Below are positions 1-5,356 of a DNA stretch of 8,040 nucleotides, one piece after another (position 1 is the stretch's first letter; each line of letters starts with the position of its first letter). The notes beneath the pieces are model-generated. The model did not search any database. It was not told the origin of the DNA and saw only the letters and a list, made by a program, of their open reading frames with translations. The translations under genes were made by a program, and so were the position numbers. This DNA comes from Hydrogenothermaceae bacterium. GTDB taxonomy: Bacteria; Aquificota; Aquificia; Aquificales; Hydrogenothermaceae. The DNA is taken from contig WFXI01000248.1 of the NCBI GenBank assembly GCA_015490675.1, positions 1 through 8,040 on the forward strand. Reading direction: 5' to 3'.

Positions 1-458
1 AACTGGTCCGGAACAAAAATAATCTTTTTTTCTTCTAAAGATTTAACAACTTTAACTGCATTTCTAGAAGTAACAATTACATCTGCAAGGGTTTTGACAT
101 CTGCATTTGTATTTACATAAGCAACCACTGCAGCATCAGGATGTTCTTCTTTTAGCTTTTTTACTCCTTCATATGTAGCCATATCAGCCATAGGACAGCC
201 ACTTTCAGGATTAGGATGTAAAACTTTTTTTTCAGGATTTAGTATTTTTGCAGTTTCAGCCATAAACTTTACACCAGCAAATACAATTATATCTGCATCT
301 GTTTGCTGAGCCTTCCTAGCAAGTTCTAATGAATCTCCAACAAAGTCTGCAATATCTTGGATTTCTCCTCTTTGGTAATAATGGGCAAGTATTATTGCAT
401 TTTTTTCTTTTCTAAGAGCATTTATTTCATCTACAATAGTCCTTTCTGCTACTTGCAT
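1..458 (-). CDS. nadA: Quinolinate synthase NadA, N-terminal half (partial, runs off left edge)
   Basis: NadA condenses iminoaspartate with dihydroxyacetone phosphate to give quinolinate in de novo NAD synthesis; it is a cytosolic [4Fe-4S] enzyme. Reading from 458 leftwards gives 152 codons without a stop, about half of the usual ~300 residues. Visible family motifs are HYYQ (26-29), GDSLELA (41-47), GVKFMAETAKIL (62-73), GCPMAD (87-92) containing Cys88, the expected first cluster ligand, YVNTNAD (114-120) and TSRNAVKVV (130-138, where most relatives have TSSNA). The other two cluster cysteines would lie in the missing half. The ATG at 458 is chosen because GGAGGT lies 5 bases upstream; an in-frame ATG at 470 would start inside this ribosome binding site's lead-in and is less likely. 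It follows rsgA by 65 bases on the same strand, with a candidate promoter in between. Identification is confident. Confidence 0.95.
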   Translation of the reverse strand, partial: MQVAERTIVDEINALRKEKNAIILAHYYQRGEIQDIADFVGDSLELARKAQQTDADIIVFAGVKFMAETAKILNPEKKVLHPNPESGCPMADMATYEGVKKLKEEHPDAAVVAYVNTNADVKTLADVIVTSRNAVKVVKSLEEKKIIFVPDQ

Positions 459-489
459 AAATACCTCCATTTATTTTTAACTTTGCCAC

Positions 490-518
490 AATATATACCT
501 ATGGTTATTATTTAGCAA
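490..518 (-). promoter_or_regulatory. Candidate sigma-70 promoter for nadA
   Basis: On the minus strand, TTGCTA (513-518, 4 of 6 to the -35 consensus) is followed after 17 bases by TATATT (490-495, 5 of 6 to the -10). Transcription would begin near 483, about 25 bases before the nadA ATG. It lies in the gap between rsgA and nadA, and no terminator is seen there, so nadA may be read both from this promoter and through from mtnC-rsgA. The DNA is AT-rich, so chance matches are easy. Confidence 0.4.
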
Positions 519-523
519 TAATT

Positions 524-1411
524 TTAATCACAAATCCCACTTAAAAGTCCTAAATCTGCTTCTATTATTTTTAAATAATTTTTGTATCTACTGCAAGATA
601 TTTCCTTATTTTTTACTGCCTCTTTAACTTCACAATCAGGCTCTACTGTATGCATACAATCTGGAAATTTACAGCTATATCTTAAAAATTCCCTAAAGTA
701 TTTAGGAACTTCCCTCTTATCCATAAACATTAGTGCATCAATTTTTGAAAATCCGGGAGTATCTGCTATAAATGAGTTATCTCCAAACTTGTATAGTCTT
801 ACTCCTGTTGTTGTATGTCTTCCCCTTTCTGTTTTTCTTGATACTTCTTTTGTTTCAAGTTGTTTACCAGTTAACTTTGAGACTATAGAGCTTTTTCCTA
901 CACCAGACTGACCTGCTACTATAGATATAGAGTCTTTGAGATATTTTTTTAGGTTTTCTATTCCTTCATCATTCAAAGCACTTACTTTGTGAACTTCATA
1001 TCCAGCATCTTTATAAATTTTTATTACTTTTTCCAAATCTTTTTTTTCGTTTTCATCAAGTAAATCAACTTTATTAAAAACTATTACAGGTTCAACTCCA
1101 AGATACTCATAAACCACAAGTAAATTATCTAAAAGTAAACTATCAAACGGTGGCATTTTAAATGCTTGAACTATAATAGCATTATCAACATTAGCAACAG
1201 AAGGTCTTTTTAAGAGGTTTTTCCTTTCTTCTACATTTTCTATTGCAAAGTTTTCGTTATCTAGAACTTCTCCTAAAACAAAATCTCCTGCATATATTTT
1301 TGTTTTCTTTAAAACCTTTTTTCTTGGTATTCCTGTATATACTTTATCTTGAGAAGGTAAATAAACCCCTATATATTTAGCTTCTCTATCTACTACTATA
1401 CCTTTTTCCAT
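524..1411 (-). CDS. rsgA: Ribosome small-subunit-dependent GTPase RsgA (YjeQ/YloQ)
   Basis: RsgA is a circularly permuted GTPase that binds the 30S subunit late in assembly and is released on GTP hydrolysis. The 295 residues match the family length. An N-terminal OB-fold (about 1-70) is followed by the GTPase motifs in permuted order: G4 NKVD (113-116), G5 SAL (144-146), G1 GQSGVGKSS (167-175), G2 in GRHTTT (197-202) and G3 DTPG (217-220). A C-terminal zinc knuckle has Cys247, Cys252, His254 and Cys260 in the expected C-x4-C-x-H-x5-C spacing. All key residues are present. The ATG start lies 3 bases after the mtnC stop, and its ribosome binding site (AGAGGT) is inside the last codons of mtnC, so the two genes are very likely co-transcribed and translationally coupled. 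The pairing with methionine salvage looks like simple operon packing rather than a functional link. Confidence 0.97.
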   Translation of the reverse strand: MEKGIVVDREAKYIGVYLPSQDKVYTGIPRKKVLKKTKIYAGDFVLGEVLDNENFAIENVEERKNLLKRPSVANVDNAIIVQAFKMPPFDSLLLDNLLVVYEYLGVEPVIVFNKVDLLDENEKKDLEKVIKIYKDAGYEVHKVSALNDEGIENLKKYLKDSISIVAGQSGVGKSSIVSKLTGKQLETKEVSRKTERGRHTTTGVRLYKFGDNSFIADTPGFSKIDALMFMDKREVPKYFREFLRYSCKFPDCMHTVEPDCEVKEAVKNKEISCSRYKNYLKIIEADLGLLSGICD

Positions 1412-1414
1412 AAA

Positions 1415-2095
1415 TTAAACCTCTGTAATCTCATCAAAAGTTTTTACCTGCTTATAAGGAAAATCCTCAATATACTCAGCATCATTTGGTCTAACGACTC
1501 TTATAGCTTTCATTCCTGCTTTTTCAGATGCTATTATTTCATCTGGATTATCAGATAAAAATAGAATTTCTTCTGGTTTTAATCCTATTTCTTTGGCTAT
1601 TTTTTTGTAGGAATCACTTTCCTTTTTATTTCCTATTTTTGTATCAAAATGTCCCGAAAACCAGTTTAAAATATTTCCATAGTTTGTATGTGAAAAAAAC
1701 AGTTTTTGAGCTTGAACTGAGCCTGATGAGTAAACATAAATAGGATATTTTTCTTTCCATTCTTTTAGTTTCCTATATGCATCTTCATAAAGGTCTGCTT
1801 TTAACTTTCCAGTCTCAAATCCTTCTTTCCATATAAGTCCCTGAATATCTTTTAAAGGTGCTATTTTTCTATCTTCATCTATCCATTTTTTTAAGGTTTC
1901 TATAATTTCTTCTACTGTTAAATCTTTTCCTTCAATTTTCCTAACTTCATCTAAAATTCTTTGAACTTCAGCATTATCTTTGTTTTCTTTTATAAAAGTA
2001 TCTATCCTTTCTTTGGAGTATGGAAATAAAACATCTTTAACAAAAGAAATAGACGAAACTGTTCCTTCTATATCTGTCAAAATGGCTTTTATCAT
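1415..2095 (-). CDS. mtnC: Enolase-phosphatase E1 (methionine salvage, HAD superfamily)
   Basis: MtnC enolises and then dephosphorylates 2,3-diketo-5-methylthiopentyl 1-phosphate to acireductone, a late step in recovering methionine from methylthioadenosine. The 226-residue protein has HAD motif I as DIEGT (8-12, Asp8 and Glu10), the form typical of E1 enzymes rather than the usual DxDGT. It also has motif II SSGS (123-126), the GNKKESDSYKKIA segment (155-167) with the likely catalytic Lys157, and motif IV SDNPDE (181-186). The helical cap lies between about 20 and 105. The ATG at 2095 is preceded by AGAGGT with good spacing. It is the first gene of a minus-strand mtnC-rsgA(-nadA) run and diverges from the rubredoxin gene with 62 bases between starts. 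No other salvage gene (mtnA, mtnB, mtnD) is in the window. Confidence 0.95.
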   Translation of the reverse strand: MIKAILTDIEGTVSSISFVKDVLFPYSKERIDTFIKENKDNAEVQRILDEVRKIEGKDLTVEEIIETLKKWIDEDRKIAPLKDIQGLIWKEGFETGKLKADLYEDAYRKLKEWKEKYPIYVYSSGSVQAQKLFFSHTNYGNILNWFSGHFDTKIGNKKESDSYKKIAKEIGLKPEEILFLSDNPDEIIASEKAGMKAIRVVRPNDAEYIEDFPYKQVKTFDEITEV

Positions 2096-2096
2096 T

Positions 2097-2125
2097 TTTA
2101 CCTCTAATTTTTAGTCCTGTATACT
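2097..2125 (+). promoter_or_regulatory. Weak candidate promoter for the rubredoxin gene
   Basis: TTTACC (2097-2102, 4 of 6) and TATACT (2120-2125, 5 of 6) are separated by 17 bases, placing a start near 2132 and a leader of about 26 bases. The -35 overlaps the mtnC ribosome binding site on the other strand. Only consensus matching supports it. Confidence 0.3.
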
Positions 2126-2128
2126 AAT

Positions 2129-2158
2129 ATTATGCCAGTAAACACAGAGGATTTTTAA
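2129..2158 (-). promoter_or_regulatory. Weak candidate extended -10 promoter for mtnC
   Basis: On the minus strand, TGG precedes CATAAT (2129-2134, 5 of 6), giving an extended -10 arrangement. A poor -35 (TTAAAA, 2153-2158) lies 18 bases upstream. Transcription would start near 2122, about 27 bases before the mtnC ATG. It would sit back to back with the rubredoxin promoter in the 62-base divergent spacer, so the two transcripts may compete. Confidence 0.3.
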
Positions 2159-2358
2159 TGAATTTAAAAATAATTACTACAAATCTAGACACAGGAAAAA
2201 GAAAATGCAGGATTTGTGGATACATTTATGACCCTCAGAAAGGGGACGAGACAAGAGTAATACCTCCAGGGGTAAAGTTTGAAGATTTACCAGATAATTG
2301 GCGTTGCCCTGTTTGTAAGTACTCAAAAGCTTATTTTTTGATTGTATATAAAGATTGA
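2158..2358 (+). CDS. Rubredoxin
   Basis: Rubredoxin is a small cytosolic one-electron carrier with a single iron held by four cysteines, often serving oxygen or peroxide detoxification. This 66-residue protein has both iron-binding loops, CRICGYIYD (17-25) and CPVC (50-53), and the conserved PPGVKFEDLPDNW stretch (36-48). It carries about 10 extra residues before the first loop and a short hydrophobic C-terminal tail (FLIVY, 60-64) compared with the minimal ~53-residue form. The ATG is preceded by AGAGG (2146-2150) with 7-base spacing. The triheme cytochrome gene follows 60 bases downstream on the same strand. The two proteins would lie on opposite sides of the membrane, so a direct electron-transfer link is not implied. 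No partner such as rubrerythrin or superoxide reductase is in the window. Confidence 0.93.
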   Translation: MNLKIITTNLDTGKRKCRICGYIYDPQKGDETRVIPPGVKFEDLPDNWRCPVCKYSKAYFLIVYKD

Positions 2359-2383
2359 CTTTATCTACTACAAAACATAGATT
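2355..2383 (+). promoter_or_regulatory. Candidate promoter for the triheme cytochrome gene
   Basis: TTGACT (2355-2360, 5 of 6) overlaps the rubredoxin stop and is followed after 17 bases by TAGATT (2378-2383, 4 of 6). The start would be near 2390, with a leader of about 29 bases. There is no terminator hairpin between rubredoxin and the cytochrome, so read-through is also possible. Confidence 0.4.
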
Positions 2384-2418
2384 TATATTTAGTATAAATA
2401 ACTAAGGGGGCTATAAAA

Positions 2419-3249
2419 ATGGTTAAAAATATATTAGCAGGGTTACTTTGTGTTTCTACATTTGCTTTAGCAGGTTCTACTGTAAAATTAAAAATTCCTC
2501 CAAAAGAATTAGATAAATACTATCCTCCAAATTCTGAACAACCAGTGTTTTTATACAATATGTATGGACTTTCAACAGCATTTACAGGAATATTTACAAA
2601 TATTAAAGAAGGTGATTGGAAAAACGCTAAAAAATGGGCTATAAAGCTAAAAGAAGGATATTTAAAAATTGGCCAAATGGTTCCAAAGTGGGATAAAGGT
2701 CTAAGAAAAAAAGAAGTGGAAGCCCTTGTAAAGGCAGTAGAAGAAAAAAATGCATCAAAAGTTCAAAGATATGCTCAGATTATAGGGAAAACCTGTTCAG
2801 GTTGCCATGCAAGATATCAGCTTCCAGTAAAAATAAAGTATCATTATCCATCTTTTGATTTAGTTTCCCTTGAAGACCCAGTTTCAGGAATGGAGTATAG
2901 TATTCACGATTATATGAAAAAAATGACAAATGACTATAAACTTACAAAAATCTACACTACAGAGGAAGAATATAAAAAAGCATCAAAATCTGCTAAAAAT
3001 TTTGCAAAAAGATTTATGGCGATTTCTCAAAGCTGTTCAGAGTGTCATACAAATAAAATTGTAGAAGATGTTTATTTTGGAAAAAGTACTCAAGAAAATA
3101 TAAATAAATTAAAAAAAGCTGTTGCTTCAAAAGATGCAAAAACTGTATTTAAAACTTTAGGAGAAATTGGTGGAACTTGCTATAAATGTCATAATGTTCA
3201 TGAAATTCCAGCTATGTTAAAAGAAAAATTTGAGGACGACCACCACTAA
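2419..3249 (+). CDS. Exported triheme cytochrome c with internally duplicated domain
   Basis: This is a secreted (periplasmic) multiheme electron-transfer protein of 276 residues; I do not recognise a named family. Residues 1-18 form a Sec signal peptide (VKN start, hydrophobic core, cleavage likely after ALA). Cys11 is not in a lipobox. Three covalent heme sites are seen: CSGCH (126-130), CSECH (206-210) and CYKCH (254-258). The predicted structure is mostly helical, with heme motifs at the end of helical segments, recalling class II cytochromes (cytochrome c' type), but this is a guess. Residues 99-136 and 227-264 align without gaps with about 14 of 38 identities, showing an internal duplication; the middle heme site has no counterpart in the first half. 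The ATG has AAGGGGG (2404-2410) 8 bases upstream. The C-terminus (EDDHH) is encoded by the left arm of the terminator. Possible roles are in sulfur or hydrogen respiration; none can be assigned. Confidence 0.9.
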   Translation: MVKNILAGLLCVSTFALAGSTVKLKIPPKELDKYYPPNSEQPVFLYNMYGLSTAFTGIFTNIKEGDWKNAKKWAIKLKEGYLKIGQMVPKWDKGLRKKEVEALVKAVEEKNASKVQRYAQIIGKTCSGCHARYQLPVKIKYHYPSFDLVSLEDPVSGMEYSIHDYMKKMTNDYKLTKIYTTEEEYKKASKSAKNFAKRFMAISQSCSECHTNKIVEDVYFGKSTQENINKLKKAVASKDAKTVFKTLGEIGGTCYKCHNVHEIPAMLKEKFEDDHH

Positions 3250-3260
3250 AGGTTGTCCTC
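3232..3260. terminator. Bidirectional intrinsic terminator spanning both stop codons
   Basis: GAGGACGACC (3232-3241) and GGTTGTCCTC (3251-3260) form a 10-bp stem with one G-U wobble and a 9-base loop that contains the stop codons of both convergent genes. On the minus strand the stem (one mismatch) is followed by AAATTTTTCTTTT, a good U-tract. On the plus strand it is followed by TTCTTCTCCATTTTC, a weaker one. It would end both the cytochrome transcript and the guaB operon transcript. Confidence 0.75.
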
Positions 3261-3608
3261 TTCTTCTCCATTTTCACTTTCTAATCCATCAAAAATATCC
3301 CAATTAGGAGCTTCTACACCTTTTATTTTTAAAGCTGTTTGCCTGAGTAATTCCAAATAATTTGAAATTTCTTTATATGCTTCAAGTAAAGAAGAAAGTT
3401 TAAGAATTTCTTCTTCAGAAAGCTCATTTTTATATAATCTTAAGGCTCTTTTTATTGCTGCTTTTGTTATAATGATTTCTCCAGACTTAGACTGCCACTC
3501 ACTCCAAAATTGGTCACTTCCAAGGGGGCTTTTTACAATAAATCTTTCTAAATTTGTAATTTCCTGAGTTAAAAGCATATCAAAAGGAGAGTAGTTGCTA
3601 TTTTTCAA
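3246..3608 (-). CDS. Uncharacterised 120-residue protein, TTG start
   Basis: I do not recognise this protein. It is soluble-looking and mostly helical: residues 12-27 are amphipathic, 47-100 contain long helical stretches rich in Leu, Glu and Lys (including LSEEEILKLSSLLEAYKEI, 63-81), and the C-terminus (109-120) is a strongly acidic tail. No cysteines, signal peptide or membrane segment are present. The start is TTG at 3608, supported by AAGGAG (3615-3620) six or seven bases upstream; the next ATG (Met11) has no comparable site. Its start is 3 bases after the stop of the small membrane protein, whose last codons carry the ribosome binding site, so the two are probably coupled. It is the last gene of a guaB operon and overlaps the convergent cytochrome gene by 4 bases (stop codons TAG and TAA interleaved). 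SD, operon position and tight packing argue that it is real. Confidence 0.8.
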   Translation of the reverse strand: MKNSNYSPFDMLLTQEITNLERFIVKSPLGSDQFWSEWQSKSGEIIITKAAIKRALRLYKNELSEEEILKLSSLLEAYKEISNYLELLRQTALKIKGVEAPNWDIFDGLESENGEEEDNL

Positions 3609-3611
3609 TTT

Positions 3612-3734
3612 TTACTCCTTATTTTCATTCTTAAATTGTTTAAATGCATCTTTTAATATAAAAGTTAAAATAAATCCTGCAATAATTATAAAGAAAATAG
3701 CGGAAATTATTGCAGTAATTGGAGCATTTTCCAT
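3612..3734 (-). CDS. Small single-pass membrane protein, 40 residues
   Basis: An unlisted short reading frame of 40 codons encodes a protein with one hydrophobic segment (about 5-27, with runs such as IISAIFFIIIAG and FILTFIL) followed by a basic, charged tail (Lys28, Lys32, Lys35, Lys39), predicting N-out/C-in topology. The ATG is preceded by AGGAGG (3742-3747) with 7-base spacing, one of the best ribosome binding sites in the window. It begins 14 bases after the guaB stop and ends 3 bases before the TTG of the 120-residue gene, so it fills the gap in the operon exactly. No named family is recognised. Single-helix proteins of this size are often small subunits or modulators of membrane complexes, such as the CcoQ-like accessory subunits of oxidases, but nothing here identifies the partner. 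Confidence 0.75.
   Translation of the reverse strand: MENAPITAIISAIFFIIIAGFILTFILKDAFKQFKNENKE
3615..3620 (-). promoter_or_regulatory. Ribosome binding site that sets the TTG start of the 120-residue gene
   Basis: AAGGAG on the minus strand lies within the last two sense codons of the 40-residue gene and 6 bases before TTG (3606-3608). It favours this TTG over the downstream ATG at Met11 and implies translational coupling. Confidence 0.7.
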
Positions 3735-3741
3735 TTTAGCC

Positions 3742-3747
3742 CCTCCT
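3742..3747 (-). promoter_or_regulatory. Ribosome binding site of the 40-residue membrane protein
   Basis: AGGAGG, just after the guaB stop codon, sits 7 bases before the ATG at 3734. A strong site at the ideal distance is the main evidence that the short frame is translated. Confidence 0.75.
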
Positions 3748-3748
3748 T

Positions 3749-5218
3749 TTAATCTACCCAGTAATTTGGAGCTTCGTGGGTTATATAAACATCATGTGCG
3801 TGACTTTCTCTTAATCCTGCGTTAGTTATTTTTACGAATTTACCTTTTTGCTGTAATTCTTTTATTGTTCTGCTTCCTGTGTATCCCATTCCAGAGCGAA
3901 GACCACCAACAAGCTGATAAACAACATCAGATAAAGGTCCTTTAAATGGAATTCTACCTTCTATCCCTTCAGGAACAAACTTTTCTAGGTTTTCTTGAGA
4001 ATATCTATCAGAAGAAAATCTAGCTTTCATAGCACCTAATGAGCCCATTCCTCTGTAAACTTTGTAAGCTCTACCTTGATAGAAAATTCTTTCCCCAGGA
4101 CTTTCTTCTGTTCCGGCAAATAAACTACCAAGCATTACAACATCGGCCCCAGCAGCTATAGCCTTAACAATATCTCCAGAATATCTAATTCCGCCATCAG
4201 CAATAGCAGTTTTACCATATTTATGAGCCACCTCTGATGCTTTAGCAACAGCTGTTACCTGAGGAACACCTATCCCTGCAACAACTCTAGTTGTACATAT
4301 AGAACCAGGACCAACTCCAATTTTTACACCATCAACACCAGCTTTTATAAGGTCTTCTGCTGCTTCAGCAGTAGCAATGTTTCCACCAATGATATTTAAG
4401 TCTGGATATTCCTCTCTAATTTTTTCTATAGTTTTTAAAACTCTAACCGAATGTCCGTGAGCTGTATCAACAACGATTACATCAACTCCTGCTTCAATTA
4501 ATGCCGCCACCCTTTCAAAAGTATCAGGACCTGTTCCAACTGCAGCACCTACCCTTAATCTTCCAAGCTCATCTTTACATGCATTTGGATACTGTTTTCT
4601 TTTTACAATATCTTTGATTGTAATCAATCCTTTTAATCTTCCTTCTTCATCAACAACTGGAAGTTTCTCAACCTTATGTTTTTGGAGAATTTCCATTGCT
4701 TCATCTAAAGTAATACCTTCTTTAGCCGTTATTAAAGGAGCTTTTGTCATAAATTGCTCAACAGGCTTTGCATAATCCTTTTTGTGTAAAAATCTCAAAT
4801 CTCTGTTAGTTAAAATACCAATAAGTTTATTATCATCGTCAACAACAGGAACACCAGAAATTTTGTAATTAGCCATTATTTCAAGAGCTTCTTTTACAGT
4901 CTGATTTGGCTTTATAGTTATAGGTTCAGTAATCATTCCACTTTCGGCTTTTTTTACCCTTTCTACTTCCTTCTTTTGGTCTTCAATACTCATATTTCTA
5001 TGGATAATACCAATACCGCCTTCCCTTGCAAGAGCAATTGCAAGTCTATGTTCTGTTACAGTATCCATAGCAGCAGATATTAAAGGTATGTTTAACTTGA
5101 TTTTAGGAGTCAAATATGTGCTTACATCTGTCTCATGAGGTAAAACATCAGATTTTTGTGGTAAAAGTAAAACATCATCAAAGGTTAAAGCCTCTTCTAT
5201 ATTATGAGGGTCAAACAT
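3749..5218 (-). CDS. guaB: IMP dehydrogenase
   Basis: GuaB oxidises IMP to XMP with NAD+, the committed step of guanine nucleotide synthesis. The 489 residues match the bacterial length. The (beta/alpha)8 barrel is interrupted by two CBS domains (about 94-150 and 156-208), which in this family bind adenine and guanine nucleotides and control activity. Seen motifs are DTAHGH (251-256), GGN (278-280), GPGSICTT (303-310) with catalytic Cys308, DGGI (341-344), the flap-proximal YRGMGS (388-393), and DRYSQ (404-408) with the Arg-Tyr pair that activates water. The ATG at 5218 has GGAGGT upstream but at a long 11-base spacing; no better in-frame start exists. It diverges from threonine synthase across a 138-base intergenic region and heads an operon with the 40-residue membrane protein and the 120-residue unknown. 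Confidence 0.98.
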   Translation of the reverse strand: MFDPHNIEEALTFDDVLLLPQKSDVLPHETDVSTYLTPKIKLNIPLISAAMDTVTEHRLAIALAREGGIGIIHRNMSIEDQKKEVERVKKAESGMITEPITIKPNQTVKEALEIMANYKISGVPVVDDDNKLIGILTNRDLRFLHKKDYAKPVEQFMTKAPLITAKEGITLDEAMEILQKHKVEKLPVVDEEGRLKGLITIKDIVKRKQYPNACKDELGRLRVGAAVGTGPDTFERVAALIEAGVDVIVVDTAHGHSVRVLKTIEKIREEYPDLNIIGGNIATAEAAEDLIKAGVDGVKIGVGPGSICTTRVVAGIGVPQVTAVAKASEVAHKYGKTAIADGGIRYSGDIVKAIAAGADVVMLGSLFAGTEESPGERIFYQGRAYKVYRGMGSLGAMKARFSSDRYSQENLEKFVPEGIEGRIPFKGPLSDVVYQLVGGLRSGMGYTGSRTIKELQQKGKFVKITNAGLRESHAHDVYITHEAPNYWVD

Positions 5219-5229
5219 ATTGAAGATAA

Positions 5230-5235
5230 ACCTCC
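5230..5235 (-). promoter_or_regulatory. Distant ribosome binding site of guaB
   Basis: GGAGGT on the minus strand is separated from the guaB ATG by 11 bases, longer than the 5-8 seen for the other genes here. No alternative in-frame ATG, GTG or TTG lies between, so the annotated start stands, but initiation may be less efficient. Confidence 0.5.
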
Positions 5236-5272
5236 AAGGTTTTGTTTAAATTTGATAAATAGAAACTTTTAT

Positions 5273-5294
5273 TCATTTTAACATCATTTTAACA
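5273..5294 (+). repeat. Perfect tandem 11-bp direct repeat in the guaB/thrC promoter region
   Basis: TCATTTTAACA occurs twice with no gap (5273-5283 and 5284-5294). The period of one helical turn and the TTAACA-N5-TTAACA arrangement are typical of operators for tandem-binding winged-helix (OmpR/PhoB-class) response regulators; the B. subtilis PhoP box has this kind of consensus. The second copy includes the thrC -35 hexamer, and the first overlaps the guaB -10 on the other strand. The repeat is observed; its operator role is inferred. Confidence 0.8.
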
Positions 5295-5303
5295 AAGAGT
5301 AAA
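5275..5303 (-). promoter_or_regulatory. Candidate extended -10 promoter for guaB
   Basis: On the minus strand, TTTACT (5298-5303, 4 of 6) is followed after 17 bases by TAAAAT (5275-5280, 5 of 6), preceded by TGT, giving an extended -10. The start would be near 5268, with a leader of about 50 bases. It overlaps the thrC promoter face to face, so the two may exclude each other. Confidence 0.45.
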
Positions 5304-5317
5304 TTTTATATTATAAT
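5289..5317 (+). promoter_or_regulatory. Promoter of the thrC-carrier-NIL-ppx operon
   Basis: TTAACA (5289-5294, 5 of 6) and a perfect TATAAT (5312-5317) are separated by the ideal 17 bases, the best promoter match in the window. Transcription would start near 5324, leaving a leader of about 33 bases. The -35 is the last six bases of the second 11-bp repeat copy, so a regulator bound to the repeat would either block or replace -35 contact. Confidence 0.7.
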
Positions 5318-5344
5318 ATTAAATCCTTTATTTTATTCCCATCT

Positions 5345-5349
5345 GGAGG
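5345..5349 (+). promoter_or_regulatory. Ribosome binding site that sets the TTG start of thrC
   Basis: GGAGG lies 7 bases before TTG at 5357. No ATG or GTG lies nearby, and the zinc-binding cysteines begin 8 residues later, so TTG is the best start. Confidence 0.7.
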
Positions 5350-5356
5350 CATTAAA

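Noticed and set aside
507..522. Inverted repeat ATTATT-TAGC-AATAAT after rsgA as a terminator
   Set aside because: The stem is only six A-T pairs and too weak to terminate. It overlaps the candidate nadA -35.
582..911. Plus-strand open frame of about 109 codons
   Set aside because: It is antisense to the GTPase and zinc-knuckle region of rsgA, whose motifs are intact, and its product shows no family features.
1528..1743. Plus-strand open frame of about 71 codons
   Set aside because: It is antisense to the conserved C-terminal half of mtnC and is Phe/Leu-rich, as expected for the complement of a Lys/Glu-rich gene.
2419..2475. Lipoprotein signal in the cytochrome (Cys11)
   Set aside because: Cys11 is preceded by Leu-Leu, not the Gly/Ala/Ser required at -1, and a good type I cleavage site (ALA) lies at 16-18.
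3595..3825. Plus-strand open frame with TTG start and an AAAAGGAGA sequence upstream
   Set aside because: The Shine-Dalgarno-like sequence is the complement of Ser-Pro-Phe codons of the 120-residue gene. The frame runs antisense to three minus-strand genes, including conserved guaB codons.
5308..5319. 12-bp perfect palindrome ATATTATAATAT as an operator
   Set aside because: It is made only of A and T and simply contains the TATAAT -10; such palindromes arise easily in AT-rich DNA.
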